A stretch of DNA of 64,000 nucleotides from Petrosia ficiformis (taxonomy: Eukaryota; Porifera; Demospongiae; Haplosclerida; Petrosiidae): NCBI GenBank assembly GCA_947044365.1, contig OX345638.1, positions 5,713,201 to 5,777,200 on the forward strand. The letters run 5' to 3'. How positions within the stretch are numbered: the first letter of the stretch is position 1; every line of letters begins with the position of its first letter. Below, one piece after another: positions 35,581 through 48,826 of the stretch. The position numbers were made by a program, and so were the translations under genes. The notes under the pieces were generated by a model. The model had not been told where the DNA came from and did not search any database. It saw nothing but the letters and a program-made list of their open reading frames with translations.

Positions 35581-36069
35581 TTTGTATTTTTTCCATGTGG
35601 TTCATGTTTTTTGTCGTTGCTCTGTTTATGTTGAAGCGAGACAATGTCAAATACAGATGCTTGTGAACACATGCCCACTGTCAACAATAATTGACAATGC
35701 TTGCTTTCCAATCATACTTCCTTCTTGTGTCGAGGATTATTCACCAAAAGAAGAGTTCGGTTATTTCACACCACTGTTCATATTATATATATGAAAAACA
35801 ATCTGGGTAATAATATTTTGAAACAATCAGTTGATTTCCTCTATTGCACCTCAATCTTGTGAAGTTCATATTCTTAACAAAATGATTATAGTACAAGTTT
35901 TATTGAGGTTGAGAATACAAACATACACTTCATAATCTAAATTCAGCAGTAATGGTGTGAATCACAGACTATATATGTGATAGTGTTGTTTTAGTTTGAC
36001 AATAATGACCAGTTTTAGTTATAGTTATAGTATGCCTGGTTTCTAAACAGTTATATTTTAATTATTACA

Positions 36070-38440
36070 GGATTGTGACCACAAAGATTTAATGCCAGAC
36101 CGTAGCTTCGTCTTTTACATGATTGGGATGTATAATATATCATTCTAGAGCTAATTTAATTGCTTTAAAATCCATGTGACTGGTTTTTGCAGAGCTGGTC
36201 ACATATGCATATTACTGAATTGACAAGTAAGCTAATATGTTGCCTTCCTATACAAAACATCCGAAAAGCGAGCAAAAATTTGATCAGCATTATTTTTTGG
36301 GTAAGGTCCTTTTTGCACTTTTGGCTACATATATATATATGCCATGGGTGAGGTTTGTGTGAGTAAAGATGGTTAAGCACATAGATATATCACAACAGGT
36401 GTTTGTGAGTAGCAAAGTTAAAAAGTGCTCCTTGACATTACAAGTTCATAATCTACATATTTATGTATGTAAATCTACATGTAGAAGATCCGTATGTACG
36501 CATATACAATATTATGACAAATACATGATGTATATATTTATGTGTGTACATGTGTGTACATGTACATGTATTATATATACATATACCATATTATGACAAG
36601 TACATCATATTGTGGACATTTATATTTGTATCATAGCATTCCAACATTGAAGGAAATTTGTACTCTAATTTCATTTTTCAATTTACTAAGAACAACACAA
36701 TTTCACAATGTTCAGTTTGTAAAACAGCATTTCATCACAGACTGAAACAAGTATTAACGATTGAATAATAGCATTCCAATACTGAAGGAAACAAGTATTA
36801 TTGCACTGCAAAAGAAGGTTGTAATTTTAATTTATAGTGTTGAAATGTTGTGTCTAAGTAAATTAATAGTGGAGGATGACAGATAGAATGTCAGTAATTA
36901 TGTAAACTTATAGTGAGGAAGTACTGACATGTAAACTGTGAACAACATTCTAACACCAAAGGTTACTCTTCAACACCTCAATTGAGCAGTAATGAAAAAT
37001 TGAAAAGCAATTGACTGATAGGTTGAAATAACCAAACTGTTTTTGCAGTGTATGATGTCTCATAATTTATTGGGAGAGGTAGGGTAATTTATAATAATGA
37101 TGGTCTAAATAACCACATGCTGACAGGTGGTATGTGGAAATAGTTGAAATTGAACCCGTGAATATGACTACAAGCTAACGCATTATAACAGGATTCCATC
37201 AGTATTATAATTACTGCGCATATAAAAATTAATGTTTGTTTTTATTAACTCATACCCAGACGCTATAGGTGGTTGAGAAAAAGAGTCTGGATTCAACTGT
37301 TTGCACTTGGAATAATTAAAGTTTTTATTCCTCTCAACGAGTTATACTAGTGTGGGCTGACCAGACCTTTGCTTTATAGTAAGTTAGGTCTGGCTACAGG
37401 CTGAGACTAGATATCTTGAACATCTGTGAACTATTGTAGTTTTCAGTTTCAGTTTAACTCAAAATAGGTAGTACAATCAGTATTGATAAACTCTGTTTGG
37501 TTTGACTTTGCCTGTAGAAGTTGTTATAATTTATAACTACAATGAAATTATTGAACTTTACATAGAATGGAAGATATATGGTCTGCTAAAATGCAATATC
37601 TAAGCTAAAGAAATCCTATAACCTTAACTTTCTGAGCCACAGAATATGCGATTTCTGACCCTGAAATTAGAGCCACAAAAATGACAGGAATCTAATATTG
37701 GAATATAAGTTGAACTTGTGGTGTACTGTATACCTAAACCTGACGTTTTACAATCTCTTATGTAAACTAAAGCAACCAAGTGAAATAGAGTTTAGTTTTG
37801 TTCCTGTACAGTACCTTGGATCTCCTGATGCTGTTCCAAACCAGATCATAGCTAGTCTTGTTCACAGACCACCATGCCCTACAAGAGAAAGACTGTCTAG
37901 AACAGTTCATTGTTAATCTTCATCGTGCTTTTTGGGATGTTTTAGATTAATCCAAGAATTTGCAGCAGCTATACTAGACCATCTTTCATCGATCTGTAGG
38001 GCATGGCTGTGTATACTAGTTTCATTTCATCTTGATCTATAATCTTCTAGTACATAAAGCATATCATAATAAAGCATAGTGACAAAAACAGCAATACATG
38101 TACTACAGTTTGTTTATAAAGCATAGTATTATCATATAATATCATTATTTACATTCCGGTTCCTGTGAAAACAACAGATGTTACTTACTCATTTCAGTAC
38201 ATACATGATTTGTATATACATGTACTTATAATAACAAATAACACTATGGGGTTTATTATTCTTTATACTTTATATATTAATGAATATAGACCAGAGAAAT
38301 AAATTGCTACTTGTAAATGTTATACCTACTAAGAAATAAAATCAGTAATTGATTGATATAGTTCAGGACCATATTGTTAATACTATATTGAAACTCGTGT
38401 AATATTATATTGAACTCAACGTAATTGTATGTATTACATT
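36070..38440. repeat. Duplicated block A (copy A' at 41198-43340)
   Basis: From CGAAAAGCGAGCAAAAATTT at about 36262, A and A' run in parallel for about 2.15 kb at roughly 97% identity. They share the 36-bp region GGGCATGGCTGTGTATACTA, where block B (39147-41197) instead carries an extra stretch of about 270 bp. A and A' are therefore the most recent duplicates, and B is older. Confidence 0.85.
37698..37916 (+). pseudogene. Unidentified ORF relic, copy in block A
   Basis: Reads SEIEFSFVPVQYLGSPDAVP, then NQIIASLVHR, then shifts frame at a short insertion (CCACCATGCCCTAC) relative to the block B copy. Identical in A' (42612-42830). I do not recognise the family. Upstream (37261-37400) the DNA reads fragments like WLRK and FIPLNE that are better kept in block B. 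Confidence 0.4.
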
Positions 38441-38787
38441 GTAATTGTATGTATTAGGATTTGATACATGTCTGTATACAATTATAAACATCAAACATAT
38501 TGTTATGAAGCTAAGCCGAACATCTTGCAAACCTACATGTCATTCATACTGTCAAGGGGGCTCCGGCTCGCATTATTCATACTGTAATATTTAAAGATAT
38601 ATATATAATGATATTATAATTATACATTATATATATTTATAATTTATAATTATTGTATATAACAAACCAACTAAATTGAGTGAAACAACAAACAGTGTTG
38701 CAACTGTGCTAACCTAGTTATTTTTAACTTCGCATAATGATACAGTGTGCACAATCTCAACTCCGCCCAGCGCTCCGTAATTGAATT

Positions 38788-38873
38788 GAAAGTGGGCGGT
38801 AAGAACCAATTATGATTTCCGCATTGTGTAGAGAAAACTGTCAGAGCTCATGTTTGAAGACCACGTATAAAGA
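38788..38873 (+). promoter_or_regulatory. Conserved promoter block of VioB-like gene 2
   Basis: GAAAGTGGGCGG at 38788-38799, CAATTATGATTTCCGCATTG and CTCATGTTTGAAGACCACGT, in the same order as before the orphan exon at 34797 and the third gene. Confidence 0.6.
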
Positions 38874-41800
38874 ATGGCGATGCTTTCATTTGTCGTACTT
38901 TTAGCTGGATTACTCGGGTAAGCAGGCAATATACAATAATAATTAATCTTTAAATGTATGAATCACCTCACAACACCTACTTTATCATGGTTCTATTTTA
39001 TATTGGAGTTAGCAGTAGGGTGATGTAAATTTGATTGTTGTTTTACCTCAATCAGTGGAAGAGTAATTGAAATAATTCATTGCTTCAGAGCCCAGAGCTG
39101 GACATGAACCTCTACTGGTACAGCACTTAAATAATTATAATAAGTACGATGTCTCATGATTATATTGGGAGTGGTAGGGTAAATTATAACAATGATGGTC
39201 TAAATAACCACATGCTGACAAGTAGTGTGTGGAAATAGGGGAAATTGAACCCGTGAATATGACTGCAAGCCTACGCATTATACTGCACCAATAGAATTGC
39301 TAAAATAACAAATATATTGGTTAGTTTAGTTGCAAAGTTTTAACAATTACTTGATTATTCAGGATGAATACATATAATGCCATAGCTACTATGTACTATT
39401 TATATTAAAATAAGTAAAAGATATATATACCAATTATAATCAATTATCATGCCGCCTAATATCTCATAATAGATGGACACAGTAAAAAGAAGGTTCGGAA
39501 CCTAAATCAACTCAATTAAAATACTTATTCTACTTCTTTGTGCATCTATTAGACAATTATTGGATTATAAATACATGTATAACAACCTACATGACTAATT
39601 AAATAACAATTTCTGCTATTCCTTGCAACTGTACAACTATTTAATTAATGTTTGTTTTTATTAGCTTGTACCCAGGCTCTATAGGTGGTTGAGAAAAACT
39701 ACCTGGTTTCAACTGTTGGCAGTTGGAATAATTAGCATTTTTATTCCTCTAAACGAGGTATGCTAGAGTGGGATGACAAGACCTTTGGTTTATAGTAGGT
39801 TGGGCTGGTTACAGGCTGAGACTAGATATCTTGGACATTTGTGAACTATTACAGTTTTCTGTTTCAGTTTAACTCAGAATAGGTAGTATAATCAGTATGA
39901 ATAAATCTGACTTTGCCTGTAGAAGTTGTTATAATTAATAACTACAATGAAATTATTGAATTTTACATAGAATGGAAGATATATGGTCTGCAAAAATTCA
40001 ATAGCTAAGCAAAAGAAATCCTACAACCTTAACTTTCTGGGCCACAAAATATGCGATTTCTGACCCTGAATATATTACTTATGGCAACAAATTAGAGCCA
40101 CAAAAATGACAGGAATCTAATATTGGAATATAATTTGAACTTGTGGTGTACTGTATACCTAAACTACAATCTCTTATGTAAACTAAAGCAACCAAGTGAA
40201 ATAGAGTTTAGTTTTGTTCCTGTACAGTACTTTGGATCTCCTGATGCTGTTCCAAACCAGATCTTAGCTAGTCTTGTTCACAGACAGGAGAAAGACTGTC
40301 TAGAACAGTTCATTGTTAATTGTCATCGTGCTTTTTGGGATGTTTTAGATCAGTCCAAGAATTTGCAGCAACTATACTAGACCATCTTTCATCAATCTGT
40401 AGGGCATGGCTTTGTAAGGCAGAATGAGACTAGATCTTTGCTGTGATATTGTTTACTACAAACTGAAAGACTTTTAGTGACCACAAGGTGTTTTGCACGT
40501 TAATTAGTGCATGCACAAACAGTTGAATCCAGACTCTTTTTTCTTTGCCATCTTGAAAGCCTAGGTATGAGCTAGTTCTCTACAACCTATGTACACAGTA
40601 TGGGTTAACCTTCAATTGCTTGCAGGAGTTTAATTTCCCTAAATGCTGGTTTTTTTTCCCTGTTAATAATTATTCACAAATATACTAGTTTCATTTCATC
40701 TTGATCTATAATCTTCTAGTACATAAAGCATATCATAATAAAGCATAGTGACAAAAACAGCAATACATGTACTACAGTTTGTTTATAAAGCATAGTATTA
40801 TTGGTATAATATCATTATTCACATTCCGGTTCCTGTGAAAACAACAGATGTTACTTACTCATTTCAGTACATACATGATTTGTATACATGTACTTATAAT
40901 AACAAATAACACTATGGGGTTTATTATTCTTTATACTTTATATATTAATGAATATAGACCAGAGAAATAAATTGCTACTTGTAAATGATATACCTACCAA
41001 GAAATAAAATCAGTAATTGATTGATATAGTTCAGGACCATATTGTTAATACTATATTGAAACTCGTGTAATATTATATTGAAACTCACGAGGGTTAAATA
41101 ACCCATTTACTTTTAGTTTGTATGAGGTTATGAGCTAGTTCTGTACAGTATAGCATCGACACTGGTCATGTAAATACTGACAAAAGTATATCATTGTTAC
41201 CATTATCCAACGATCGAAAAGCGAGCAAAACTTTGATCAGCATTATTTTTTGGGTAAGGTCCTTTTTCATATATATATGCCATGGGTGAAATTTGTGTGA
41301 GTAAAGATGGTTAAGTACATAGATATATCACAACAGGTGTTTGTGAGTAGCAAAGTTAAAAAGTGCTCCTTGACATTACAAGTTCATAATCTACATATTT
41401 ATGTATGTAAATCTACATGTAGAAGATCCGTATGTACGCATAATATATTTATGTGTGTACATGTGTACATGTACATGTATTATATATACATATACCATAT
41501 TATGACAAGTACATCATATTGTGGACATTTATATTTGTATCATAGCATTCCAACATTGAAGGAAATTTGTACTCTAATTTCATTTTTCAATTTACTAAGA
41601 ATAACACAATTTCACAATGTTCAGTTTGTAAAACAGCATTTCATCACAGACTGAAACAAGTATTAACAATTGAATAATAGCATTCCAATACTGAAGGAAA
41701 CAAGTATTATTGCACTGCAAAAGAAGTTTGTAATTTTAATTTATAGTGTTGAAATGTTGTGTCTAAGTAAATTAATAGTGGAGGATGACAGATAGAATGT

Positions 41801-44800
41801 CAGTAATTATGTAAACTTATAGTGGGGAAGTACTGACATGTAAACTGTGAACAACATTCTAACACCAAAGGTTACTCTTCAATTGACACCTCAATTGAGC
41901 AGTAATGAAAAATTGAAAAGCAATTGACTGATAGGTTGAAATAACCAAACTGTTTTTGCAGTGTATGATGTCTCATAATTATATTGGGAGAGGTAGGGTA
42001 ATTTATAATAATGATGGTCTAAATAACCACATGCTGACAGGTGGTATGTGGAAATAGTTGAAATTGAACCCGTGAATATGACTGCAAGCTAACGCATTAT
42101 AACAGGATTCCATCAGTATTATAATTATTGTGCATATAAAAATTAATGTTTGTTTTTATTAACTCATACCCAGACGCTATAGGTGGTTGAGAAAAAGAGC
42201 ATGGATTCAACTGTTTGCACTTGGAATAATTAAAGTTTTTATTTCTCTCAACGAGTTATACTAGTGTGGGCTGACCAGACCTTTGCTTTATAGTAAGTTA
42301 GGTCTGGCTACAGGCTGAGACTAGATATCTTGAACATCTGTGAACTATTGTAGTTTTCAGTTTCAGTTTAACTCAAAATAGGTAGTACAATCAGTATTGA
42401 TAAACTCTGTTTGGTTTGACTTTGCCTGTAGAAGTTGTTATAATTTATAACTACAATGAAATTATTGAACTTTACATAGAATGGAAGATATATGGTCTGC
42501 AAAAATGCAATAGCTAAGCTAAAGAAATCCTATAACCTTAACTTTCTGAGCCACAGAATATGCGATTTCTGACCCTGAAATTAGAGCCACAAAAATGACA
42601 GGAATCTAATATTGGAATATAAGTTGAACTTGTGGTGTACTGTATACCTAAACCTGACGTTTTACAATCTCTTATGTAAACTAAAGCAACCAAGTGAAAT
42701 AGAGTTTAGTTTTGTTCCTGTACAGTACCTTGGATCTCCTGATGCTGTTCCAAACCAGATCATAGCTAGTCTTGTTCACAGACCACCATGCCCTACAAGA
42801 GAAAGACTGTCTAGAACAGTTCATTGTTAATCTTCATCGTGCTTTTTGGGATGTTTTAGATTAATCCAAGAATTTGCAGCAGCTATACTAGACCATCTTT
42901 CATCGATCTGTAGGGCATGGCTGTGTATACTAGTTTCATTTCATCTTGATCTATAATCTTCTAGTACATAAAGCATATCATAATAAAGCATAGTGACAAA
43001 AACAGCAATACATGTACTACAGTTTGTTTATAAAGCATAGTATTATCATATAATATCATTATTTACATTCCGGTTCCTGTGAAAACAACAGATGTTACTT
43101 ACTCATTTCAGTACATACATGATTTGTATACATGTACTTATAATAACAAATAACACTATGGGGTTTATTATTCTTTATACTTTATATATTAATGAATATA
43201 GACCAGAGAAATAAATTGCTACTTGTAAATGATATACCTACCAAGAAATAAAATCAGTAATTGATTGATATAGTTCAGGACCATATTGTTAATACTATAT
43301 TGAAACTCGTGTAATATTATATTGAAACTCACGAGAGTTAAATAACCCATTTACTTTTAGTTTGTATGAGGTTATGAGCTAGTTCTGTACAGTATAGCAT
43401 CGACACTGGTCATGTAAATACCGACAAAAGTATATCATTGTTATCCTTTTTCTTACAGTCCTCAGCTAACATGGGCTTCTTATCTGGACACTCCACGTAT
43501 CTACTTCTCTGGAAATTATCGAGCTGATATGTGTACAACAAATAACATTGAATGTAACTTTGATTCTAATTTGAGTTATTTCAATGACATCAATGCAGAC
43601 TGGAACTCGATAGGCAAAAATGAATTTTCTTTCTTTAATACACTGGTATATGGAGCAGTTGGTAAGGATGGAAAATTTACTGAAACGGATCCAGTAATAG
43701 GGGCCAAAGTTCTTGATAACGGTAAAAGTCCCTATGCCAAGTTGGTTGATATAGATGTAGACGCACAGATGCATTCAACCATATATGGCATGAGATTTGG
43801 AATTGGCTGGGAACAAATTGAAGAAGGCGAACAATATCTCGCCTTTAAAGGTGATTGGTCTCCGAATATCATTGCTCAAAATATTTGGTTTAAATTAAAA
43901 AATCCCAATGTTATACAGCAGGCACAAACTACCAATCTTTTTGGAGCTTCATCTACCACAACAATTACTGATATCATCTGGAATCCTGAAAATGATCGTA
44001 ATTCTACTATACTCAAAGACTTAAGAGAAGCAAGTTTAGAAAATGGAAACACACTTCAGGTTTCCATTTCACTTTATTTCTACACAAGGAATTACAGTCT
44101 ATCAGTTCCCCACAATTTCACACTGGGTTACGTTGTTGGTACGATCGGTATTTATGAAGAAGGAGAACCATTGAATTACGGAGGAGAAAGAGTGTTAATT
44201 CCCAAAGATCCATCTCTTGGAATACAAGCTCCTATGTATAAAGCAGCTTTCAAAGTATATGAAAACTCTCGTGTACTTACAGTAGATCTAAGCAATGCAC
44301 TTCCAATCAATACCTATTCTGATATGCTTGACATTGGTCCACTCTTCCTTGCAATAATACACAAAGATAGACAGTGTGTTGAACTTATTTCAAGTGAATC
44401 AATACCATATCTTAGTGAGAACTGGATTGAGAGAACAGCTGGTGTTATGGACTATATCATTTCACTTCAACAATTAATTAATTTGACATCCAGTGCTACT
44501 CTAGTCGTAGTTCAGCAAAACAATACTGTTGAAGCACACTATTATTCAGAATGTGGACAAAATGCAGACAATAAGTTTTTAGTGTTGCTTACTGAAGCGC
44601 AATATTACGTACGACCCACAGGATTGTATCGTGCTCAATTAGAGTATAATGAAACAGTTGAAATTCCAATATATGTTACTCACCTTGGAAAACCAGCTGA
44701 AAATATCTCAATTGGAGTGGCTCTAACAACCAATCGTTATGGTCAAGGTGGAAAGGGTTTTCCAATACCAGAAAACGGAGTGACAGTTGAGGATAGTAAT

Positions 44801-46756
44801 AAAACAATGAAAACAACAGACAGTTCTGGACTAGTGACATTCACATACCGGGTGGCAATGGAAATGGGCACAGAACGATATTTCAATCCAACACCATGTG
44901 GAGGGAATCAACCAAACCTAACCAAACTACCAATTGATGGTCAAGTTTACCATTTTAATTATGGTGTTTGTACAACAGAAACTAACTGCAGCTTTGAAAG
45001 TGAAAATATTGTCATCAAGGGATTATCTAGCAATAATGCTTCTGAACCATATACATGGGAACGGGATATATATCCAATATTTCAACAGTACTATCATCTG
45101 TATCCAGCAATGAGAGGTATTCTCAATCTATCTGACTATAATTCTGTTACAACATACCAAAATCTGAATTTGCTGAGATATTCTATGAGCCTAAACTTTA
45201 CTGATCCAAATTATATGCCAGTAACGAGAGATATTTCCCCGTCCAAACAACAAATGATTTTAGATTGGCTTGATAATCCAATAAGAAACATTACTCAAAT
45301 GTCGTTTCTTACTCCTGATTCTGATGACAGCATTTATGACCACTCTCCACAAGTTGTACCTTATCCTGTTTGCAGTACAGCACCAGCTGAAAAAAATTTT
45401 GCTGTTCCAAGTTACTGTGAAGCAGATAGGATAAGTTTTGATACCTGTGACCACTTTGATCATATCAGAGTTTCACTGGACAACTCTGTTACTAACTGTA
45501 CCAGGCCATTATTTGGATACACAAAAGGTTCTCAAAACCCGAACATACAGGCATTATGTACTATTGAAAACCTTCAGGAACAGTTACAAGAAGCAGTTGA
45601 GCTGGAGTTTGCAACCATTCCTCTTTATATGACTTCTCTTTACTCCATAGTTGATGGATGTAATTCAGAAATATATGACCTTATTCGTAGTGTCCTTATA
45701 CAAGAAATGTTACATATGGTTCAAGCAGCTAATATCCTGATCGCAACAGGAGGAACACCAATAGTTGATAATGCTAGTTTCGTTCCATCATTCCCTGGTC
45801 GCCTACCAGGATGTGTTCATCCCAATCTAATAGTCTACTTAGACAAGTTAAATTTAAGCCAGGTGTTTGATGTGTTTACAACAATAGAAGCACCAAATAT
45901 AACATGTGTTGGTCAGCAATTCCCAGTATTGTCGAATCATACAATTGCACAGTTTTACTTCGAGATTCGAGATTGCATCCAAACTTTGGGAGATACAATA
46001 TTTCAACCAGAAAGTGAAGAGTTACAAGTAAGTTGGCCTTGGCCATTACAGGAGAACAATCCAGTCGGAGAGGTACACATAGTCACAGATGTGTCTACAG
46101 CCACAGATGGTATCAATGAAATAATTGAACAAGGTGAAGGAACGGATCTGCTTAACCCTGGTGATCTTGATGGAGGACAGATAGCTCATTATTATCGTTT
46201 CCAGGAAATAGTTTGTGGAAAGAAACTTATCAATATAAGTGACAATGAATATGCCTACAGCGGAGCTAATATCACATATGATCCCGTTGGAGTTTGGCCC
46301 ATGAGACAAAACCCAGGGGCAGAAGGGATAATGCCAGGAACTAATTGTTACACTCAAGCAGCAGCTTTTCATGGAGTGTTTCGTGCTCTACTACGTGAGC
46401 TACAAACAACATTTAGTGGTAACCCTTCAAATATTTTCAAGACTGTTGAGCTAATGGAAGCACTACAAGTGCATGCTAAACGGGTTATGCGAGTTAAATA
46501 CGATCCTGATGATAATGATAATGAAGATACTTGTGGTCCAGTGTGGGATTATGACTTTGAAGTACAAGAGGTTGTAGAAGAGACACGGGATAACACTGAT
46601 GATCCAGTATGGTATTACTATGTAGTAGGTGGATTCGTTCTAGCACTTTTGGTTATTGGTGCTTTGGTTTGTGTTGGGTACGGTGTGAAAAAGAAGGCTA
46701 AAGGCTCACATAAAACACCAAAACCAGATCATGAGATGCGTGGTTTTACAAGTTAA
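38874..46756 (+). CDS. VioB-like secreted membrane protein, paralog 2
   Basis: Exons 38874-38917 and 43459-46756 give 1,113 residues. Exon 1 encodes signal peptide MAMLSFVVLLAGLLG; its GG| joins T|CCTCAG to give PQLTWASYLDTPRIYFSG. An internal ATG at 43529 would discard the signal and the conserved start, so I reject it. The chain follows paralog 1: VioB-like N-terminal region, YYHLYPAM block, DPNYMPVTRDISPSKQQ, ferritin-like domain from about residue 718 (AVELEFATIPLY, IQEMLHMVQAAN, QGEGTDLLNP, IAHYYRFQEIV), then transmembrane helix VVGGFVLALLVIGALVCVGY and a basic tail. It is clearly closer to paralog 3 than to paralog 1. The ferritin-fold Glu/His ligands are kept, so metal or heme binding is plausible. 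The 4.5-kb intron consists mostly of duplicated blocks B and A'. The start choice is supported by three paralogs. Confidence 0.88.
39147..41197. repeat. Duplicated block B in the intron of VioB-like gene 2
   Basis: Diverged copy of block A from GATGTCTCATGATTATATTG onward. It ends in GTATATCATTGTTACC, the same words found immediately before the functional acceptor at 43440, so the A' block was inserted just short of the exon. Confidence 0.8.
40123..40380 (+). pseudogene. Unidentified ORF relic, best-preserved copy (block B)
   Basis: Continues the relic seen in A and A' without the frameshift: SEIEFSFVPVQYFGSPDAVP, NQILASLVHRQEKDCLEQFI, VNCHRAFWDVLDQSKNLQQL, Y, stop. The composition is that of a real globular C-terminus. 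An upstream stretch at 39668-39840 (frames reading YRWLRK, IFIPLNE, MTRPLVYSRLG) may be another exon of the same lost gene. Family not recognised. Confidence 0.45.
41198..43445. repeat. Duplicated block A' in the intron of VioB-like gene 2
   Basis: Near-identical to block A (36262-38440), including the frameshifted ORF relic at 42612-42830. It ends at the splice acceptor region of exon 2. Confidence 0.85.
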
Positions 46757-48719
46757 TATACTATTTAATCTGATATAACAATAATTATTGTACTTGCATA
46801 GGCTGTTTACTTACGTATATGTATTTAGTCTGTCCCTTTGATGGAACATATTTTTACTGTTTTTGTTGACACCACTAAATATTTTAGGACCTTTTTGTAG
46901 TATTTTTTAAATTTTTTAATTATATTGAATTTGGAATTAAATGTTTTAAAATATCATATGTACAAACGTGCGAATAAATGCACATACATGTACGGTCCCA
47001 CATGTACATATATATATGCACATATATACATGTACATATGCAGATGAGTTTGAATACAGTATTTATACATTTCATGGACTAAATCAATCAATAATTACTT
47101 GTTCCTTTCTTGCTATATAATATTTACTGACAGGTCAGTAATTTATTTCTATATTGGCAAGTACATGCAATAATAAAGAATGGAGAATCCCATAGTACTT
47201 TATGGACAACAGATAACTTGTTATTACTGGACCACATGGATTAGTAGTCAAGCACAAAGTAGAAAACCAACAGAAACAAGCATACATATCAATGCATGTG
47301 TGTACAAAGCTTTTCCTTGTTAGATAATTAAATAATTAACTTAGTAGTAATAATTATAATTCCTAGTTAAGCAAAGAAACGTATCCTTATTGAAAACATT
47401 ATCTTTAGATTTGAATATTTATAATCATATATCATAACACAATGTATGTCATAATAAAAGTCACCATACACTGTGACTGTCAGAACAGTAGTTACTCATT
47501 AGTTTCATTTCCACATTACGGTATAGCTTTGACAGAAATTGGTGTGCTTGTCAATTCAACACCTCAATAATGAGACAGTAATTACTGACTCTACTGACAG
47601 TAAAACTAAGGTAATTACTGTACATGAATAGTACATGTACAGGTATAGTACGTATACACTACACATGTATATATTATATGCAATAAATTTAATTTATACA
47701 AGACTTAATTAATAATTATTATTATACTGTAGTTGTATATAACCACTTGGCTGAGTTCTTCAAGGATAATAGATCTTAAACCTATCAAACCTAATTGTCA
47801 GTTTTAGGTACCCCAGTAATTTATTTGTATATACACTTTATGGCGGATATTATAGCTACACAGCTAAAACAAAGTTGTTAAAATAACTCACTGATTTGTT
47901 ATTACCCTTGTTACAGTTGCAAGGTTTAAAGTTGTATGGTCTTGCCATAACATTTACTAAAGTCTTATTTTATTATTTCATCATGTTTCATGTAACTTCT
48001 AAAACTTAAAACTAACTCTATCTGGCAATCGACATATGCTTGGAATTTCTTGAAAACCTGCAACCTCCTAATTTAATTTACTAAGAAACACCACAAAAGA
48101 TTGTAGCCTTACAAAGTTAATGTCTCTATATGTGCTTTGATCATTATAATAGTATTTGTTATGGCATCAGCATGCATGTAGCCACAAACTTCATGACAAA
48201 TTAAATTTCAACTATTCTTTGCGAACCAATCAATTCAATTGTTTTTGTAGTGTATAGTTCTCAGTTTTAGACACCCCAGTAATTTATTTATATGTACACT
48301 TTATGACAGATTGCATGGCTACACAGCTAAAACAAAGTTGTTGAAATAACTTTTTTATTGGTTAGTATATTGCAAGGATTTAACCATTAGTTGGTTGTTC
48401 AGATTATTCATGGGATACACACATCTTAATGTCATATCTACTTTAGTTACTTCTTACTAATTATTATAACCAATTAGTTGAAGCAGTGTAAATTTAGGGT
48501 GCTGTCTACTAAGACTGAAATTCATGCTACTAACCAATAAATTGGTTATTTTAATTTTTGCAGTGTGTTGATACACTTTACCTACACATAATAATTATAT
48601 ACATAAAATACATAATACATGCATACATAAACAGCATGCAGCTTATAACAGAATTTCATTCTTCCCCATCTTAGTCTTGAATAGGATTGGATATTACCTT
48701 AGATATTCACAGGGCGTAT
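46757..48719. other. Spacer with glycosyltransferase 3' relic and MITE-like repeats
   Basis: 47213-47290 matches the 3' end of the glycosyltransferase gene (frame reads ITGPHGLVVKHKVE, against ITGPQGVAVKHKVE) plus its 3' flank ACAGAAACAAGC. 47808-47910 and 48262-48365 are direct copies (CCCAGTAATTTATTT, CTACACAGCTAAAACAAAG). 48336-48567 has CACTGCAAAAA-family termini. Confidence 0.65.
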
Positions 48720-48826
48720 GAAAGTGGGCGGATATCGTTTATGGTCAATTATAATTTCCGCATTGTGCAGATAAAACGCCTCTTGCAATTTAGAGGTCAT
48801 GAGTTCATCTAAGAAGACTGAATAGA
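48720..48826 (+). promoter_or_regulatory. Conserved promoter block of VioB-like gene 3
   Basis: GAAAGTGGGCGG at 48720-48731 followed by TCAATTATAATTTCCGCATT. The later CTCATGTTTGAAGA word of genes 1 and 2 is only loosely kept. Confidence 0.55.

Noticed and set aside
36369..36745. ORFs of 67-115 codons in blocks A and A'
   Set aside because: They arise from a dispersed repeat that is also present inverted at 7.4-8.1 kb; the frame is not kept between copies.
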